Source: Cafeteria roenbergensis (lineage: Eukaryota > Sar > Bigyra > Bicosoecida > Cafeteriaceae). From it: a DNA stretch of 64,000 nucleotides. The translations under genes were made by a program, and so were the position numbers. The notes below the pieces were generated by a model. That model searched no databases. It was not told the origin of the DNA and saw only the letters and a list, made by a program, of their open reading frames with translations. Below, in pieces: positions 31,729 through 41,487 of this stretch; positions within the stretch are counted from its first letter, which is position 1; each line of letters starts with the position of its first letter. Location: assembly GCA_008330645.1 (NCBI GenBank), contig VLTN01000042.1, positions 62,001 through 126,000 of the forward strand, in the 5' to 3' direction.

Positions 31729-32235
31729 CGGCAGGCCGGGTACAACGCTGCTCCAGGAAGGGCGCACGTGAGGGCATGTTGCAGCTTCAGGCAGTTGCAT
31801 GCGGGCTTCCTGCCCCTGGCGGATCGTTTGTTGTGCACCGCAACGGTGACCAGCGTGTGTCATTGGCATGTTTGGGCAGGTGTCCGGCGGGGTCTTAATG
31901 CAGAAGCGCGCGCGCGAAGCCCAGCACCGCCCCTGCGCAGCCAGCTGCAATAGCTGCTGGCCACGGCCACGATTCCGCCCAACGCCTGCGCGCGGCCTGC
32001 CGCAGTGGCGAGGGAGGACGGCCACGCCCCAATGCCGAATTCCGGTGACGCCACACCCAGCAGCAGCCCTGCACCACTGTAGAGGGCAAGCACGCAAGGT
32101 GTCCCAGCCGCGGCGTATGTCAGTGCGCAGGGCATCCGTCTTGGGTTTGTTCGGCTTGGGCAGGCTTTGCCCGAAAGAAGGCGAGGCGCAGGCTCAGGTG
32201 CGGATGCTCTGCATCATCTCGGCATCCAATACCTG
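31729..32235. other. Intergenic region holding a duplicated gene fragment
   Basis: No intact gene is seen. 31959-32087 is a fragment of the five-span membrane protein gene. From 32085 the sequence is the duplicated 3' flank of the glycosyltransferase. Confidence 0.6.
31959..32087 (-). pseudogene. Fragment of the five-span membrane protein gene
   Basis: These 129 bases match 27979-28106 of the intact prominin-like gene at about 95 percent, in the same orientation. They cover the sequence around residue 330, between spans 2 and 3. At GAGGGC (32082-32087) the match jumps directly to the sequence equivalent to 29269, so about 1.16 kb present in the intact locus is missing here. The fragment has no coding capacity of its own. 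Confidence 0.85.
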
Positions 32236-33639
32236 CTACGGCAAGTCCGTCTTGTTAAGCGGGCATGCTGTGGTCCGCACTGAGTGGAGGTCCACCTTGT
32301 GTTTCCAAGTGTCGGAGACGAACTTGCCATCGCGTGCCAACGCAACCTGGTCTATGCTGTGACGCCAGGCCTCCACAGATTGGTCAAAGACAACGAGCGT
32401 GCCGTCGTCGTGCCACGTTTTGTGGGAGCCGATGATTGTGTCGGTCGCGTGGACAAATTTGCCCGCCGCGAGACAAGACAGGGCAAAGTCAGCTCCGTAG
32501 CAGTGAAATTCTCTCAGCTGCTCGGTGAAGCGCCCCACGCTGCCACGGAGGGTTACGATCATGGCCTCATCCGGAACAAGACGTGCTGCTCTAGCGCTAG
32601 TCGTCACCGGAAGGACATAGGGCAGCATGCCAAAGTCCAACCAGTTTCCGCGATATGGAGCGACACCAGGGCTGACCTCGCTGCTGGCCAAGGCCAGGCC
32701 CAGTCCGCACCACGAGCCTGCATGCTCGGGCGAGTCGCTCAGCCGGTTCACCTGCTCGTAGATGGACAGCTCGAAGTTTGGCAGCAGATGCACGTCGTCA
32801 TGTAAGAACACTACGATGTCGTTTGGACCTGTAGTCGCCTCCCAGTATCCAGACGCGTTGCCGGCCAGCCTTGAGTTGCGCAAGGCATTGTAAGCCGCGG
32901 GGATGCCGCTAAGACGGCTGCTGTTGGAGTCGACAAGTGCCCAGCGGTGGCCTCCCGGCAGCAACGGGTCCAAGTACACCGCCGATCGGAGCAGATTTGT
33001 GCAAGCACGAATCAAACCCGTGCTCACACTGATGAAGTGCAGGGGCCCCCAGCGGCGTGCCAGCTCTATCACACGGTCGGCGCTACTGGGTCGGTCGATG
33101 ACAATTTCCTCTCGGCCGTCGCGCCGTGAAATTGTCAAGGAGTAGCGTGACCAATTTGCTGGATCCTGCACCGCGCTGACTAGAGTGCCTCCCGAGCCTG
33201 TTATCGGCCCAACAGGCCAAGTCAGCGGCCCGCCAATCTCCCTCACGCGGCTGGGGCTCGGCAGGTCCATTAGAAACACTTTCTCCGCGTCGGCGTTGAG
33301 AACCCAGCAGCCGTGCCCTCTGCCTTGGGAATCAGCCTGCCGGCACGGCATGTACTGGGCGGGCAACTGCGCGTTTGGAATCGGCGGTGAGCTTGTGTTG
33401 CTGGGCCCGCCGTCCGGAGCAGGGCGCTTTGGGAACACCATGTCGAAATGCCGTCGAACTGAGCTGCCCAGCGTTTGCCAGGAGCCTGTGCGTGCACATG
33501 GTGTCTCATACAACAACGGGGCGTTGGCTGCCCGCCTCAATCAGGGGCTCTCGGGCGCTGCAGAGGGTGCACATGAAAAAAGGCAAAGCGAAACCTCACC
33601 ACCAAGTTCAGTCGCCCAAAGCAGAAGCATGATCAGCAT
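32236..33639 (-). CDS. Secreted or Golgi glycosyltransferase, GT2-like
   Basis: Exon 1 (33639-33600) encodes the short hydrophobic start MLIMLLLWATELG. A 72-base intron (33599-33528, GTGAGG...GGGCAG, with a CTGAT branch-like site) leads to exon 2 (33527-32236). The product is 443 residues. Diagnostic segments are HFISVSTGLIRACTNLL, NDIVVFLHDDVHLLPNFELS with an HDDVH metal-binding motif, and HCYGADFALSCLAAGKFVHA followed by IIGSHKTWHDDG. These are arranged as in GT-A enzymes that begin with an acceptor loop and end with a catalytic H/D cluster. Two NxS/T sites (NWS, NAS) fit a lumenal protein. The family is GT2-like by appearance only. Its 3' third is duplicated at 29269-29661. The first exon is the less certain part. 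Confidence 0.65.
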
Positions 33640-34081
33640 TGACACTAAACCTAGTTTGATAACCCCGCTGAGGCCATTCCCGCCCCTGGGCTGGGCCGCC
33701 GTGTCCATTGGCGACGGGGACGGGGTGCGAGTCAGCAGCGTTGTGCCAGAGCAGGCTTCGATTCATTTCAGGCAGAGCGCTGTCGATCGCCGAGTGATTT
33801 GCCGATGCGTCTGGCTTCCACGAAGGCGGGCCACGCTCGCGGAACGAGCGACCAATGACAGCAATGCCACGCTGGAAACACGGGTACCTGACTGCTTGCA
33901 CAACCGTGTGCGACTCTCTGCGAATGACGAGCAGGGTTCCGGCGCACGCGATGCACACAGCAAGCAGACAGGATTCCCGCCCCAGAGTTGAAAATCGCAG
34001 CCCACCCCAGCAGACAGCCCACCCAGACCCTCACGCTACCAAGCTCGCAGTCTCCCCTCACCAGCCCCGCCAAAGCGGGGG
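33640..34081. other. Intergenic region, low GC
   Basis: This lies between the glycosyltransferase start and the histidine kinase stop, both on the minus strand. A minus-strand frame with a hydrophobic stretch (CLLAVCIACAGTLLVI, near 33970-33910) is open but has no ATG; it could be an alternative 5' exon of the glycosyltransferase. Nothing else is seen. Confidence 0.35.
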
Positions 34082-37000
34082 TCACCCGTCACCTGAGAAG
34101 GACGCGCGCGCGCTCGCGATTGCCACATCCAGCGCGGGCGGAACCGGGTGCCCACCCTTGCACACGCACTCCCGCAACGCGCTCAGGATCTTGAACCGCG
34201 AGACCGGCTTCAGCAAGGTGGCAACTGCCCCGCACCTCGCAAATTGGCTCGTTGGGCCGATGTCCTCGGGAGCGCCCGACAGACCCACCAGCGGCACGCT
34301 CTTCAGCCGCGGGTCCGCAGCCGCGGCGACAGCCATCTGGGGGCCCGACATCACGGGCATGCTGGAGTCTGAAAGCACGGCTACCAGAGCCCCCGCACGC
34401 CCAGCCTCCGCCTCCTCCACCAGGGCCCCCATCCGGGCCAAGCCCTGTTGGCCGTCGCCCGCGCACTCGACAGCGAACCCTAGCTTCACCAGCAACCGCA
34501 CGAGAATCCGGGCCGTAGCGGTGTCATCCTCCACCACAAGCACGTGCATGCGCAATGGCTCTCCCGGGCTCGCGTCGCTTGGCCCGCTGTCAGCGCCCGC
34601 CTCTCTCTCAGCGCGCCTTCGTGCCCGCCGCCCGCCGGCACGATCCTTCCGGGGCGACGGGCGATCCCGTCCGTGTCGCGCGCTGCCCGGAGGGGGCGAC
34701 ACCGCCGCGGCAGACCCAAGGGCCGACCCGCTCACTGAGGCCACGGAGGCTGCTGGTGAGGCTGCTTGCGTGTGCTCCGCCGCCGCGGCGGGGCTCTTTT
34801 GGGTGGCAGAGCCGTCGGGGTCGGCGAGCAGAGCCCGCTCCTCGCCGATAAGGTCCGCGCCCGACGTGTCCGCGTGGACAGAGCCCGACGACAGCGCTCT
34901 GTCACGCCCGAACCCCCAGCGGTGGCCTCCTGAGGCTGCCACCCCCGCCCCCCCTGCGCCGCTGGGAATGCTGGCTCTACCGGATACGGTCCTCCCTCCC
35001 ATCGATGACACCGCTGCATCGCGGCCGGCGCTAGCAGAGCCGCCGCCGACCAGAGCCGTCCCCGCCCGCACGGAGTGGGCTTCCCGCCGCGGCGACCGGG
35101 TCACGCTTGCCTCGCCGCCCAGGCGCCCCGACAAGGCGGACTCCGCGCGGCTCTGCCGGTCCGCGACGTCGCCCGCCGCGGATGACACGGGTCGCGCGGG
35201 GCGTCCGGCACCGGCCCCTCCGTTGTCGGCAGAGCCACGGTCGCGGAGCGACGCTGACCTGCCGCCGATGGCACAGCCCGGGTGCTGCGTCTCATCGACG
35301 TCCGCAGCAGACGCGACCCCGTCAGACTTGGCCGACTCAGAGGGGTCGTCGTGCGCGGCCCGGGCCTGCCCGCCCGGTCCCCCGCCGGCCGGGGCCGGGG
35401 CTGGGGCTGCAGTTGGATAACGAGCGGCGCCAACGGCGTTGCCGCTCGCGTCCAGCTCTGCTGAGAGGCCTGGCCACGCCTTTCGTGACGTGTGCCGAGA
35501 CGGGGTCTCCGCCTTGGTTGCATCGGCAGAGCTGGCGCCTGCAGAGCCCAGAGCGTGCGGCGTGGCCTCCTGCTGGCCCTCGGAGCGGAGAGGAGGATCC
35601 AGCCCTCGGGTCGCCCTGTCCTCAGGCGACAGCTTGGAGAGGCCGCGGCCGCCGGCCGCCTTTGCGTGTCTGGCCTCTGCGACCCACCCACTGCTGTGCA
35701 TGGCCGTTGCGTTCATTGCGGCCGTGGCGGAGTCTGGGGTGGGCACGTCTGGGCAGGGAAGCGCGTAGGACTCGCCGCTGACTTGCAGGTGACCGGCCGT
35801 GTCTGGCAAACGGAGCTTCTTTCCGGACACGTGCGCGACGCGGCCCCGGCGGCCAGTTGACTGCACCGAGAGCTGGCGCTTCGGGCCACCAGAGTCGGCC
35901 AAGTCGCCAGCGTCTCCCGACGCGCCAGGCTGGCTCGTGATACCTCCGGCTCTACCGGAAGGATTGTGGTCCGTGTGCCAGCCTCCGCGGTCCGCCTCCA
36001 GCCACCCGCCCGACGCAGGGGCGGCGTGAGCGCCACGCTTGCCGCTGCCGCCCGAACCCTCCTCGCCGAAGGCTGCCCCGCCAGCCCTGCCTCTGACGTT
36101 GTAGGCAGGACCGTCATCCGGAGCGCCGTCGTGCTCCACGACGGCCCGAACCTTGACTGGCAGAGCCAGCACGAACTCCGCACCACCTTGGCCATCGGCT
36201 CTGTCCCGGCAAAACACCGACCCGCCCATGAGCGTGGCCAGCTCCCGGCATAGCGCGAGGCCCAGACCTGTGCCCTTGAGCCGAGCAGCAGCCCCGCCCA
36301 CGCTCAGCTGCTGGTAGGCGGCGAAAAGACGCCCTCGCTCCGCGAGCGGGACGCCCGGCCCGTCGTCGCTAACCGACGCGACCAGCAGCGCGGGCAAGCT
36401 CGCAGCCACCGACCTCCGCGCCGCTGCCCTCCCGCCTACCGATCTGGAGCCTCCGCCTCCTGCAGCAGCGGCGGCGGCTGCTGCTGCCGCACTGGCGTCC
36501 GTTCCAGCCCTGCAGAGCCGCCCTGCGTTGCTCGAGGAGGCGGATCCGCGGAGCGTACGGCGGGAGTGAGAGCCGAAGCTCTTCCGAGACGGGTCCCGAT
36601 TCGCATCCTCAGTCGACGACGCGAAGCCGCCGCCGCGCGAGGAGGCGAGTGGTGAGGCCTGGGTCGGATCGGCATCCGGCCAGCGGTGGCCGCTGCCAGC
36701 ACCAGTGCTCTCGGCGTTGCCGGCCGCATCGGCTGCAGCTGCAGCGGCCGCTGGGCCCGCCGATGGAGCGACGGCTGCCGCCACGTCTGCGGCCGCTTTG
36801 GCCCTGCTTGGCGCGGATGCGACTGCCGCGCGATGGGCCGGCGACGTTCTCGGGGCGCGCCCCGGAATATTCGTGGCTGCCGACGACGTGTCTGTGAGGT
36901 CTTTTGCCGGGGCGCCGGCGCGAAAGCCAGTCTCCACTGATTTCGACGGCCGATGCGCTGACGCTGCCGGGGGCGGGCCTTGGGCTCTGCCGGTGACGTT

Positions 37001-40000
37001 GACCACGTGCTGCCTCAGCGCACGCCCATGGCCGCTGCGGGCGCCGCTGGGCGGGAAGCTAGGCTGGCGCGCGAGCGAGCCCGAGTCGGTGCTGGCACGA
37101 AGCGCCTTCAGCATGGCGAAACCGCGCGTGCCATCCGTGAGAGACGCAAGAGCCTGGTCCGGGCAGGCGAAGAGGGACACCTTGGCAGTCACCGCCGAGT
37201 CCGCAAACTTGACGGCGTTTGAGCAGAAATTTCCGACAATTTGCGCAAACGCCGTTGGGTCAGCCAGCACCTCCCACTGGACTGATCTGTCGACCGTCGA
37301 GCCGCCCGGGCCGATGGTCGGCATGGTCTCTGGAAGGTTCGCTGACGCCACCGTGACCACCACGTGACTCTTGCTCGACTGGGCAGCTGAGCGCGCTGAC
37401 GTGATGCCGTCGCCAAACCGGAGGGACGGGCTTGGCCTGGAAGAGGCCCCCCCGCTTCGCACCGACCCCAGCCCCAGAGCGGCGCCGCCTCCGTGACTGC
37501 CGCCGGGCCCGGAAGCAGCAGCTGTGGCGCTGAGCACGTCCATCACGCCCCCGCCTCCGGCAGCGGCTGCTGCGGCCAGGGTCGCTCCGAGCCCGCGCTG
37601 CTTCCGGGCGTACTGTGATCGAACCGGCTCCATCAGCTGGCCTAGCGACGACCACTCTCGAGACAATGACCCCTCCCGCATGTACGTTGCGCGCTGCAGG
37701 CCCAGCGTGTCCGACAGCACGCTGCGCGCTGCCCTGAGACCCGACACGACCGACCGAACCGCCTCCTGCGCACACTCGATGTGGTCCAGCACGCCCGTGT
37801 AGGGCAGCGCGGCCCCTGGAGACGAGGCGAACTGGCTCGCCGTCGCGGTCATGTTGGCGGTACCATCGGCAGAGCCGACGGGTGACCCCGACGGGACCGG
37901 GGCTCGAGTGCCGGCGGGGGCGGCGACGCTGGCCCGGGCGGCAGAGCCCACCGAGCTGCGGTCTGACCGAGGGGGCAGCGATACGGACGTCCTGACAAGC
38001 TCCGACCCCCCGCTGCCTCGGCGTTCCACCCCGCCACCTGTGGCAGAGCCAAGAGAGCCCGTTCCTCGCGACAGGTCTTCCTCACAGGGCCCTCCACGGG
38101 CAGCGGCACTTCCCTCACCATCGCCGTCGGCAGAGCCGGCTGCTTCGCCGTCGCCGCAGCTGTGGCCGGCCAGCTCGTCAGTGGAGGGGCCACGCATCCT
38201 GGACGACGAAACCGACTGCAGGGCCACGCACCCGCTGCCATGGCGATGAACAGAGCTGGGGCGGAGGGGTGACACTGGCGCGGCTGCCTCCTGACCCGCT
38301 GCTGACACCCTCGCTGCGCATTGCGGCGGGTTTGATTCGCCGGGAGCACTGGCCACCGCCTGGCCAGACCTGCTGGCCTTCCCGATAGCCCGCGAGGCAG
38401 AGCTTCTCTGCGGGTCGGCGCTGAGCGACCGGCGGGCCGACCCCTCCTCGCCAGCTGGTTGCGCCGCCTGGCGGCTCAGAGCGTCGCAGCCAGCCACCGC
38501 ATCGGGGCCGGCGCCGCGTGCCGGCGGGGTCGCGGCGACACCCACTGCCGAGCGCCGCTGAGCGGTTTCATCGGCTCTCCGCTTCGCACCCGTTGACGTC
38601 CGCTTGGTGCCTCGCGCCCCCGTCGCCGCCGTGCGCTGGGACGCGGGCCCAGCCACCCGCACCGTCCCGGCCGCGGCGGAGACCCTGTTTCCAACGGTCA
38701 CGAACGAGGTCATCACCGTTGGGCCCGCGGACACATCGCAGTTCTCCGTGAAACCGCCAGCGAAGCCCGCGCGCAAGCGGGTCGCGTGAGCGGCCCCTGA
38801 AGCGCCTGCCTTGGCCGGCGATTGGCCAGGGTGGCTCCACGGCAGAGCCGCGCTCCCAACGGCGCCCTCGACGCCTGGGGTGCGGCCGAGGAGGCGCGGC
38901 CCCACGGCCCCTGCTGCCCCCGGACTGGGCCCGCTGACGAAAATCGTGCCGCCGCTGGGCAGGGCCGATGCCAGCTCCAGCGTCTCTGCGGCTCCGGCCA
39001 GCTCGTCGGCTGCCTCCTCCGCCGCGAGCGACGCCGCGTTGATGGGGTTCCTTGCCTCGTGGGTCACGTAGCTGACGAACCTGCTGATGCCTGCGGCCTC
39101 TCGCTGCAGGATGCGCCGCACTTCGGACACGGCAACGTCTTTGGCCGTTGCCGACGTGGCCGTCAGCACGACCGGAAGTGCAACTGCAACCACAAGGACC
39201 GACATCAGGTAGGACGCCGTGGCGTAGCTCTCCGGCATGACGACCTTGGTCGCCGTCAGCGCCAGGTGCATCAGCCCGATGAACAGCACTCCGCTGGTGT
39301 GCATGTCAGGAATCTGAAACCGCAGCACAAACTCTTTGGTAGAGCCGTCCTTGTGCCGACGGTGCGCCACATCGCAGCAACGGCGCGGCGACGCGCCGGC
39401 GCCGGGCGCGGCAGAGCCGCGCGCGTTGCGACTGTACCTGGTTGCCGGCCCTCGGGGCCGCACAAGCCGGGAGGACGGCTCGCTCCCGCCGTCCGAGGAT
39501 GAGTCGCTGCCGGCAGAGCCGTCTCGCCCGCGGGCGCTGGCGCCGCCCACGGTGCGCGGGCGGAGCGCTGACTCCCACAAAAGCTCCCCCAGCGGCAGCT
39601 CGCCGGCAGAGCTGTGGCGAGGGAGGACGCTCATTGCTGCAGCGCCGAGAGACGCCTTGCACCCGTCCCACACCTCAACCGAGCCTCTTGCTCTTGCAAC
39701 GAGCGGCTCTGCAGCCACCGGAGCGAAGGAAGGGTCGGACCCTGAATGGCGCTGGCACAGGCGGCAGCAGCAGCAGAAGCACCGGCGAAGGCTTCGGCAG
39801 CGGCACCACCGCGCCTGAGAGGAGCAGCTGCCGGCGTACCTTGCTGCAGATCCGCTCGACGCGGCCGAGCCGGACCACCGAGCGGGCGACGCGCCCCGCC
39901 CAGCCGACGAGGCCCGGCGCCTCCAGCCGCCGCTGCTGCCCTTGGCGGACCGCTTGCCCGCCGCGATTGCAGCGGGCGCGCGCGGGAGGGGTGTCCGCTT

Positions 40001-40945
40001 GGGGCCGCAGCACCGGATGGAGCAGGTGGAGTCGGGCAGCTGGGGCGAGCGAGCGGCGGCGGCCGCGGTTGACGCCAGAGTTGTGAGGAATACGGCCACC
40101 AGGCATCCGCCAAGCAGCGGGTTGTAGTCCTCCTGAGTCGCGAACGTTGCCCCCGCCACGGACTGCACCGCGCTGGAGGCGAGCAGGCCCACAGAAGCCC
40201 ACGCTGAGATGGCCAGGGCAGTGGCGGGTCGGCCGCAGAGCAGCGCGCTGCGGGGCGAGTGCCCCTGGTCCGCGTGCGGCCGCGCCGAAGTCATGAGCAA
40301 CACTGCCACCGACGTGATGCTGGCCGTGCAAGCGATGTAGACGGGCGACCCGCCAGGCTGCTCGCACATCTGGGTTGTGTCGCCGTCGGCGCCAAAATAG
40401 GTGACGAAGTTGGTGCCGCTGAAGAGGCCCAGGACGGCGAGCACGAGCGTTTGTGCGCAGGCTAAAATCACCCAACGCGCCGGCCACAGGACGCCCGCGA
40501 ACAGCGACCCCGGGCCGGACAGCGAGAGGCAGTGGCAGCCGCTGAGCTGCGTGCAGCAGCCGCGCCTGCCGCAGGGGTCGCGCGCCGCGTGGCATGTGGC
40601 GGTCCACGACGCGCGGCGGGAGGCGCATGTGAGCGCCGCTCCAAAGGTGAGCGCGCACACGGCCAAGAACACCAGCGACAGGAACGCCACCTGCGCGTTG
40701 CTCAGAACTCGTGCCCGCTGCTCGGTCATGGTTCCGTTGAAGACGCTGGCGCACCTGGCCAGGTCGTCCGCGATGGGCACAGGCAGCGCCGACGGGAAGA
40801 CGTGTGGCGCCAGCCGAGCGGTGACTCCGATTCCTACCACCAGCACCCCCAGGCCGAGCTGCGCCCCCAGGGCCACGCAGTCCTCCACATACACGGTATT
40901 GTCTTTGTCGGCGTCCGAGTCTGCGCTGTCGGAGGTCCGGCGCAT
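34082..40945 (-). CDS. Giant membrane hybrid histidine kinase with receiver domain
   Basis: One exon of 2287 residues starts at ATG 40945. About six spans lie in the N-terminal 250 residues (VALGAQLGLGVLVVGIGVTA; VAFLSLVFLAVCALTFGAAL; YNPLLGGCLVAVFLTTLAST). Two more precede the kinase (GVLFIGLMHLALTATKVVM; LMSVLVVAVALPVVLTATSA). The H-box is FVSYVTHEARNPINAA, with the phosphorylated histidine near residue 629. The N-box is IVGNFCSNAVKFADS near 1240. The G-boxes are VSDDGPGVPL and KGTGLGLALCRELATLMGG near 1525. The receiver is C-terminal: HVLVVEDDTATARILVRLLV, phosphoacceptor aspartate in LSDSSMPVMSG near 2192, and LLKPVS. The expected role is a phosphorelay sensor at a membrane; no periplasmic-type sensor fold is recognisable, and the ligand is unknown. 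Linkers of 300-600 disordered residues separate H-box, N-box and receiver and are full of the word GGCTCTGCC. No phosphotransfer partner lies nearby. Confidence 0.9.
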   Translation of the reverse strand: MRRTSDSADSDADKDNTVYVEDCVALGAQLGLGVLVVGIGVTARLAPHVFPSALPVPIADDLARCASVFNGTMTEQRARVLSNAQVAFLSLVFLAVCALTFGAALTCASRRASWTATCHAARDPCGRRGCCTQLSGCHCLSLSGPGSLFAGVLWPARWVILACAQTLVLAVLGLFSGTNFVTYFGADGDTTQMCEQPGGSPVYIACTASITSVAVLLMTSARPHADQGHSPRSALLCGRPATALAISAWASVGLLASSAVQSVAGATFATQEDYNPLLGGCLVAVFLTTLASTAAAAARSPQLPDSTCSIRCCGPKRTPLPRAPAAIAAGKRSAKGSSGGWRRRASSAGRGASPARWSGSAASSGSAARYAGSCSSQARWCRCRSLRRCFCCCCRLCQRHSGSDPSFAPVAAEPLVARARGSVEVWDGCKASLGAAAMSVLPRHSSAGELPLGELLWESALRPRTVGGASARGRDGSAGSDSSSDGGSEPSSRLVRPRGPATRYSRNARGSAAPGAGASPRRCCDVAHRRHKDGSTKEFVLRFQIPDMHTSGVLFIGLMHLALTATKVVMPESYATASYLMSVLVVAVALPVVLTATSATAKDVAVSEVRRILQREAAGISRFVSYVTHEARNPINAASLAAEEAADELAGAAETLELASALPSGGTIFVSGPSPGAAGAVGPRLLGRTPGVEGAVGSAALPWSHPGQSPAKAGASGAAHATRLRAGFAGGFTENCDVSAGPTVMTSFVTVGNRVSAAAGTVRVAGPASQRTAATGARGTKRTSTGAKRRADETAQRRSAVGVAATPPARGAGPDAVAGCDALSRQAAQPAGEEGSARRSLSADPQRSSASRAIGKASRSGQAVASAPGESNPPQCAARVSAAGQEAAAPVSPLRPSSVHRHGSGCVALQSVSSSRMRGPSTDELAGHSCGDGEAAGSADGDGEGSAAARGGPCEEDLSRGTGSLGSATGGGVERRGSGGSELVRTSVSLPPRSDRSSVGSAARASVAAPAGTRAPVPSGSPVGSADGTANMTATASQFASSPGAALPYTGVLDHIECAQEAVRSVVSGLRAARSVLSDTLGLQRATYMREGSLSREWSSLGQLMEPVRSQYARKQRGLGATLAAAAAAGGGGVMDVLSATAAASGPGGSHGGGAALGLGSVRSGGASSRPSPSLRFGDGITSARSAAQSSKSHVVVTVASANLPETMPTIGPGGSTVDRSVQWEVLADPTAFAQIVGNFCSNAVKFADSAVTAKVSLFACPDQALASLTDGTRGFAMLKALRASTDSGSLARQPSFPPSGARSGHGRALRQHVVNVTGRAQGPPPAASAHRPSKSVETGFRAGAPAKDLTDTSSAATNIPGRAPRTSPAHRAAVASAPSRAKAAADVAAAVAPSAGPAAAAAAADAAGNAESTGAGSGHRWPDADPTQASPLASSRGGGFASSTEDANRDPSRKSFGSHSRRTLRGSASSSNAGRLCRAGTDASAAAAAAAAAAGGGGSRSVGGRAAARRSVAASLPALLVASVSDDGPGVPLAERGRLFAAYQQLSVGGAAARLKGTGLGLALCRELATLMGGSVFCRDRADGQGGAEFVLALPVKVRAVVEHDGAPDDGPAYNVRGRAGGAAFGEEGSGGSGKRGAHAAPASGGWLEADRGGWHTDHNPSGRAGGITSQPGASGDAGDLADSGGPKRQLSVQSTGRRGRVAHVSGKKLRLPDTAGHLQVSGESYALPCPDVPTPDSATAAMNATAMHSSGWVAEARHAKAAGGRGLSKLSPEDRATRGLDPPLRSEGQQEATPHALGSAGASSADATKAETPSRHTSRKAWPGLSAELDASGNAVGAARYPTAAPAPAPAGGGPGGQARAAHDDPSESAKSDGVASAADVDETQHPGCAIGGRSASLRDRGSADNGGAGAGRPARPVSSAAGDVADRQSRAESALSGRLGGEASVTRSPRREAHSVRAGTALVGGGSASAGRDAAVSSMGGRTVSGRASIPSGAGGAGVAASGGHRWGFGRDRALSSGSVHADTSGADLIGEERALLADPDGSATQKSPAAAAEHTQAASPAASVASVSGSALGSAAAVSPPPGSARHGRDRPSPRKDRAGGRRARRRAEREAGADSGPSDASPGEPLRMHVLVVEDDTATARILVRLLVKLGFAVECAGDGQQGLARMGALVEEAEAGRAGALVAVLSDSSMPVMSGPQMAVAAAADPRLKSVPLVGLSGAPEDIGPTSQFARCGAVATLLKPVSRFKILSALRECVCKGGHPVPPALDVAIASARASFSGDG

Positions 40946-41487
40946 CGCGGTCGGCGCTGGGAGAGCGGCGCTGGCCGTGTCTTGCGAACTGGCCACCAGC
41001 CGCGGGGGGCAGCCGAAGCGGCCGGAGCCGGCAAGCGCTCCGGCGGGACCCGAGCAGCCGCGGCGGGCTGCGAGGACCCCCTTGGCCCCGCTGGGCGCGG
41101 AAGGGGCCGGCTTCGGGGCTGCCGCCTCGGGGTGCAAGCGGTCAGGGCGGCCAAGCGGAGGGGACTTTAGGTTGCGGCAGCGCCGTCGGCGGCAAAGCCA
41201 GGCGACACCAGCGATCGATGGGCGATGCGCCAAAGTTGCTCCCACATGCCGCCAGCCCGCCCAACGAAGCGCCCGCGACCTCCCCCCCCTCCCCCCCGCC
41301 TCTTGCATCCCAGCAAAGCGGCTGGCGGGATGGTTTGTGGCCCGGGTCGGCAAAAACCGGCCGCGGCCCAGTGCTGCGGAGCACCCGCTAGCAGCCCGGA
41401 GTCGCGAGCAGCAACGGCCCTTCGGGGCTGCCACGGCGGAGACTGCCGCGCGAGCGGCCGCCCGGAGGCCCAGCCAGCGGCGTGGGG
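40946..41487. other. Upstream region of histidine kinase
   Basis: The minus-strand frame remains open upstream of the chosen ATG to about 41761 without a convincing start. Either an earlier start (an ATG near 41310 adds about 120 basic residues) or a promoter lies here. No other gene is seen. Confidence 0.35.

Noticed and set aside
33855-35420. A 521-codon + strand frame over the kinase receiver
   Set aside because: The minus strand encodes an intact receiver domain with phosphoacceptor and lysine motifs; the + frame has no family signal.
39720-39850. Possible intron in the histidine kinase (GTACGC donor, CATTCAG acceptor on the minus strand)
   Set aside because: Removing it breaks the downstream reading phase, while the unspliced frame stays open through all catalytic motifs.
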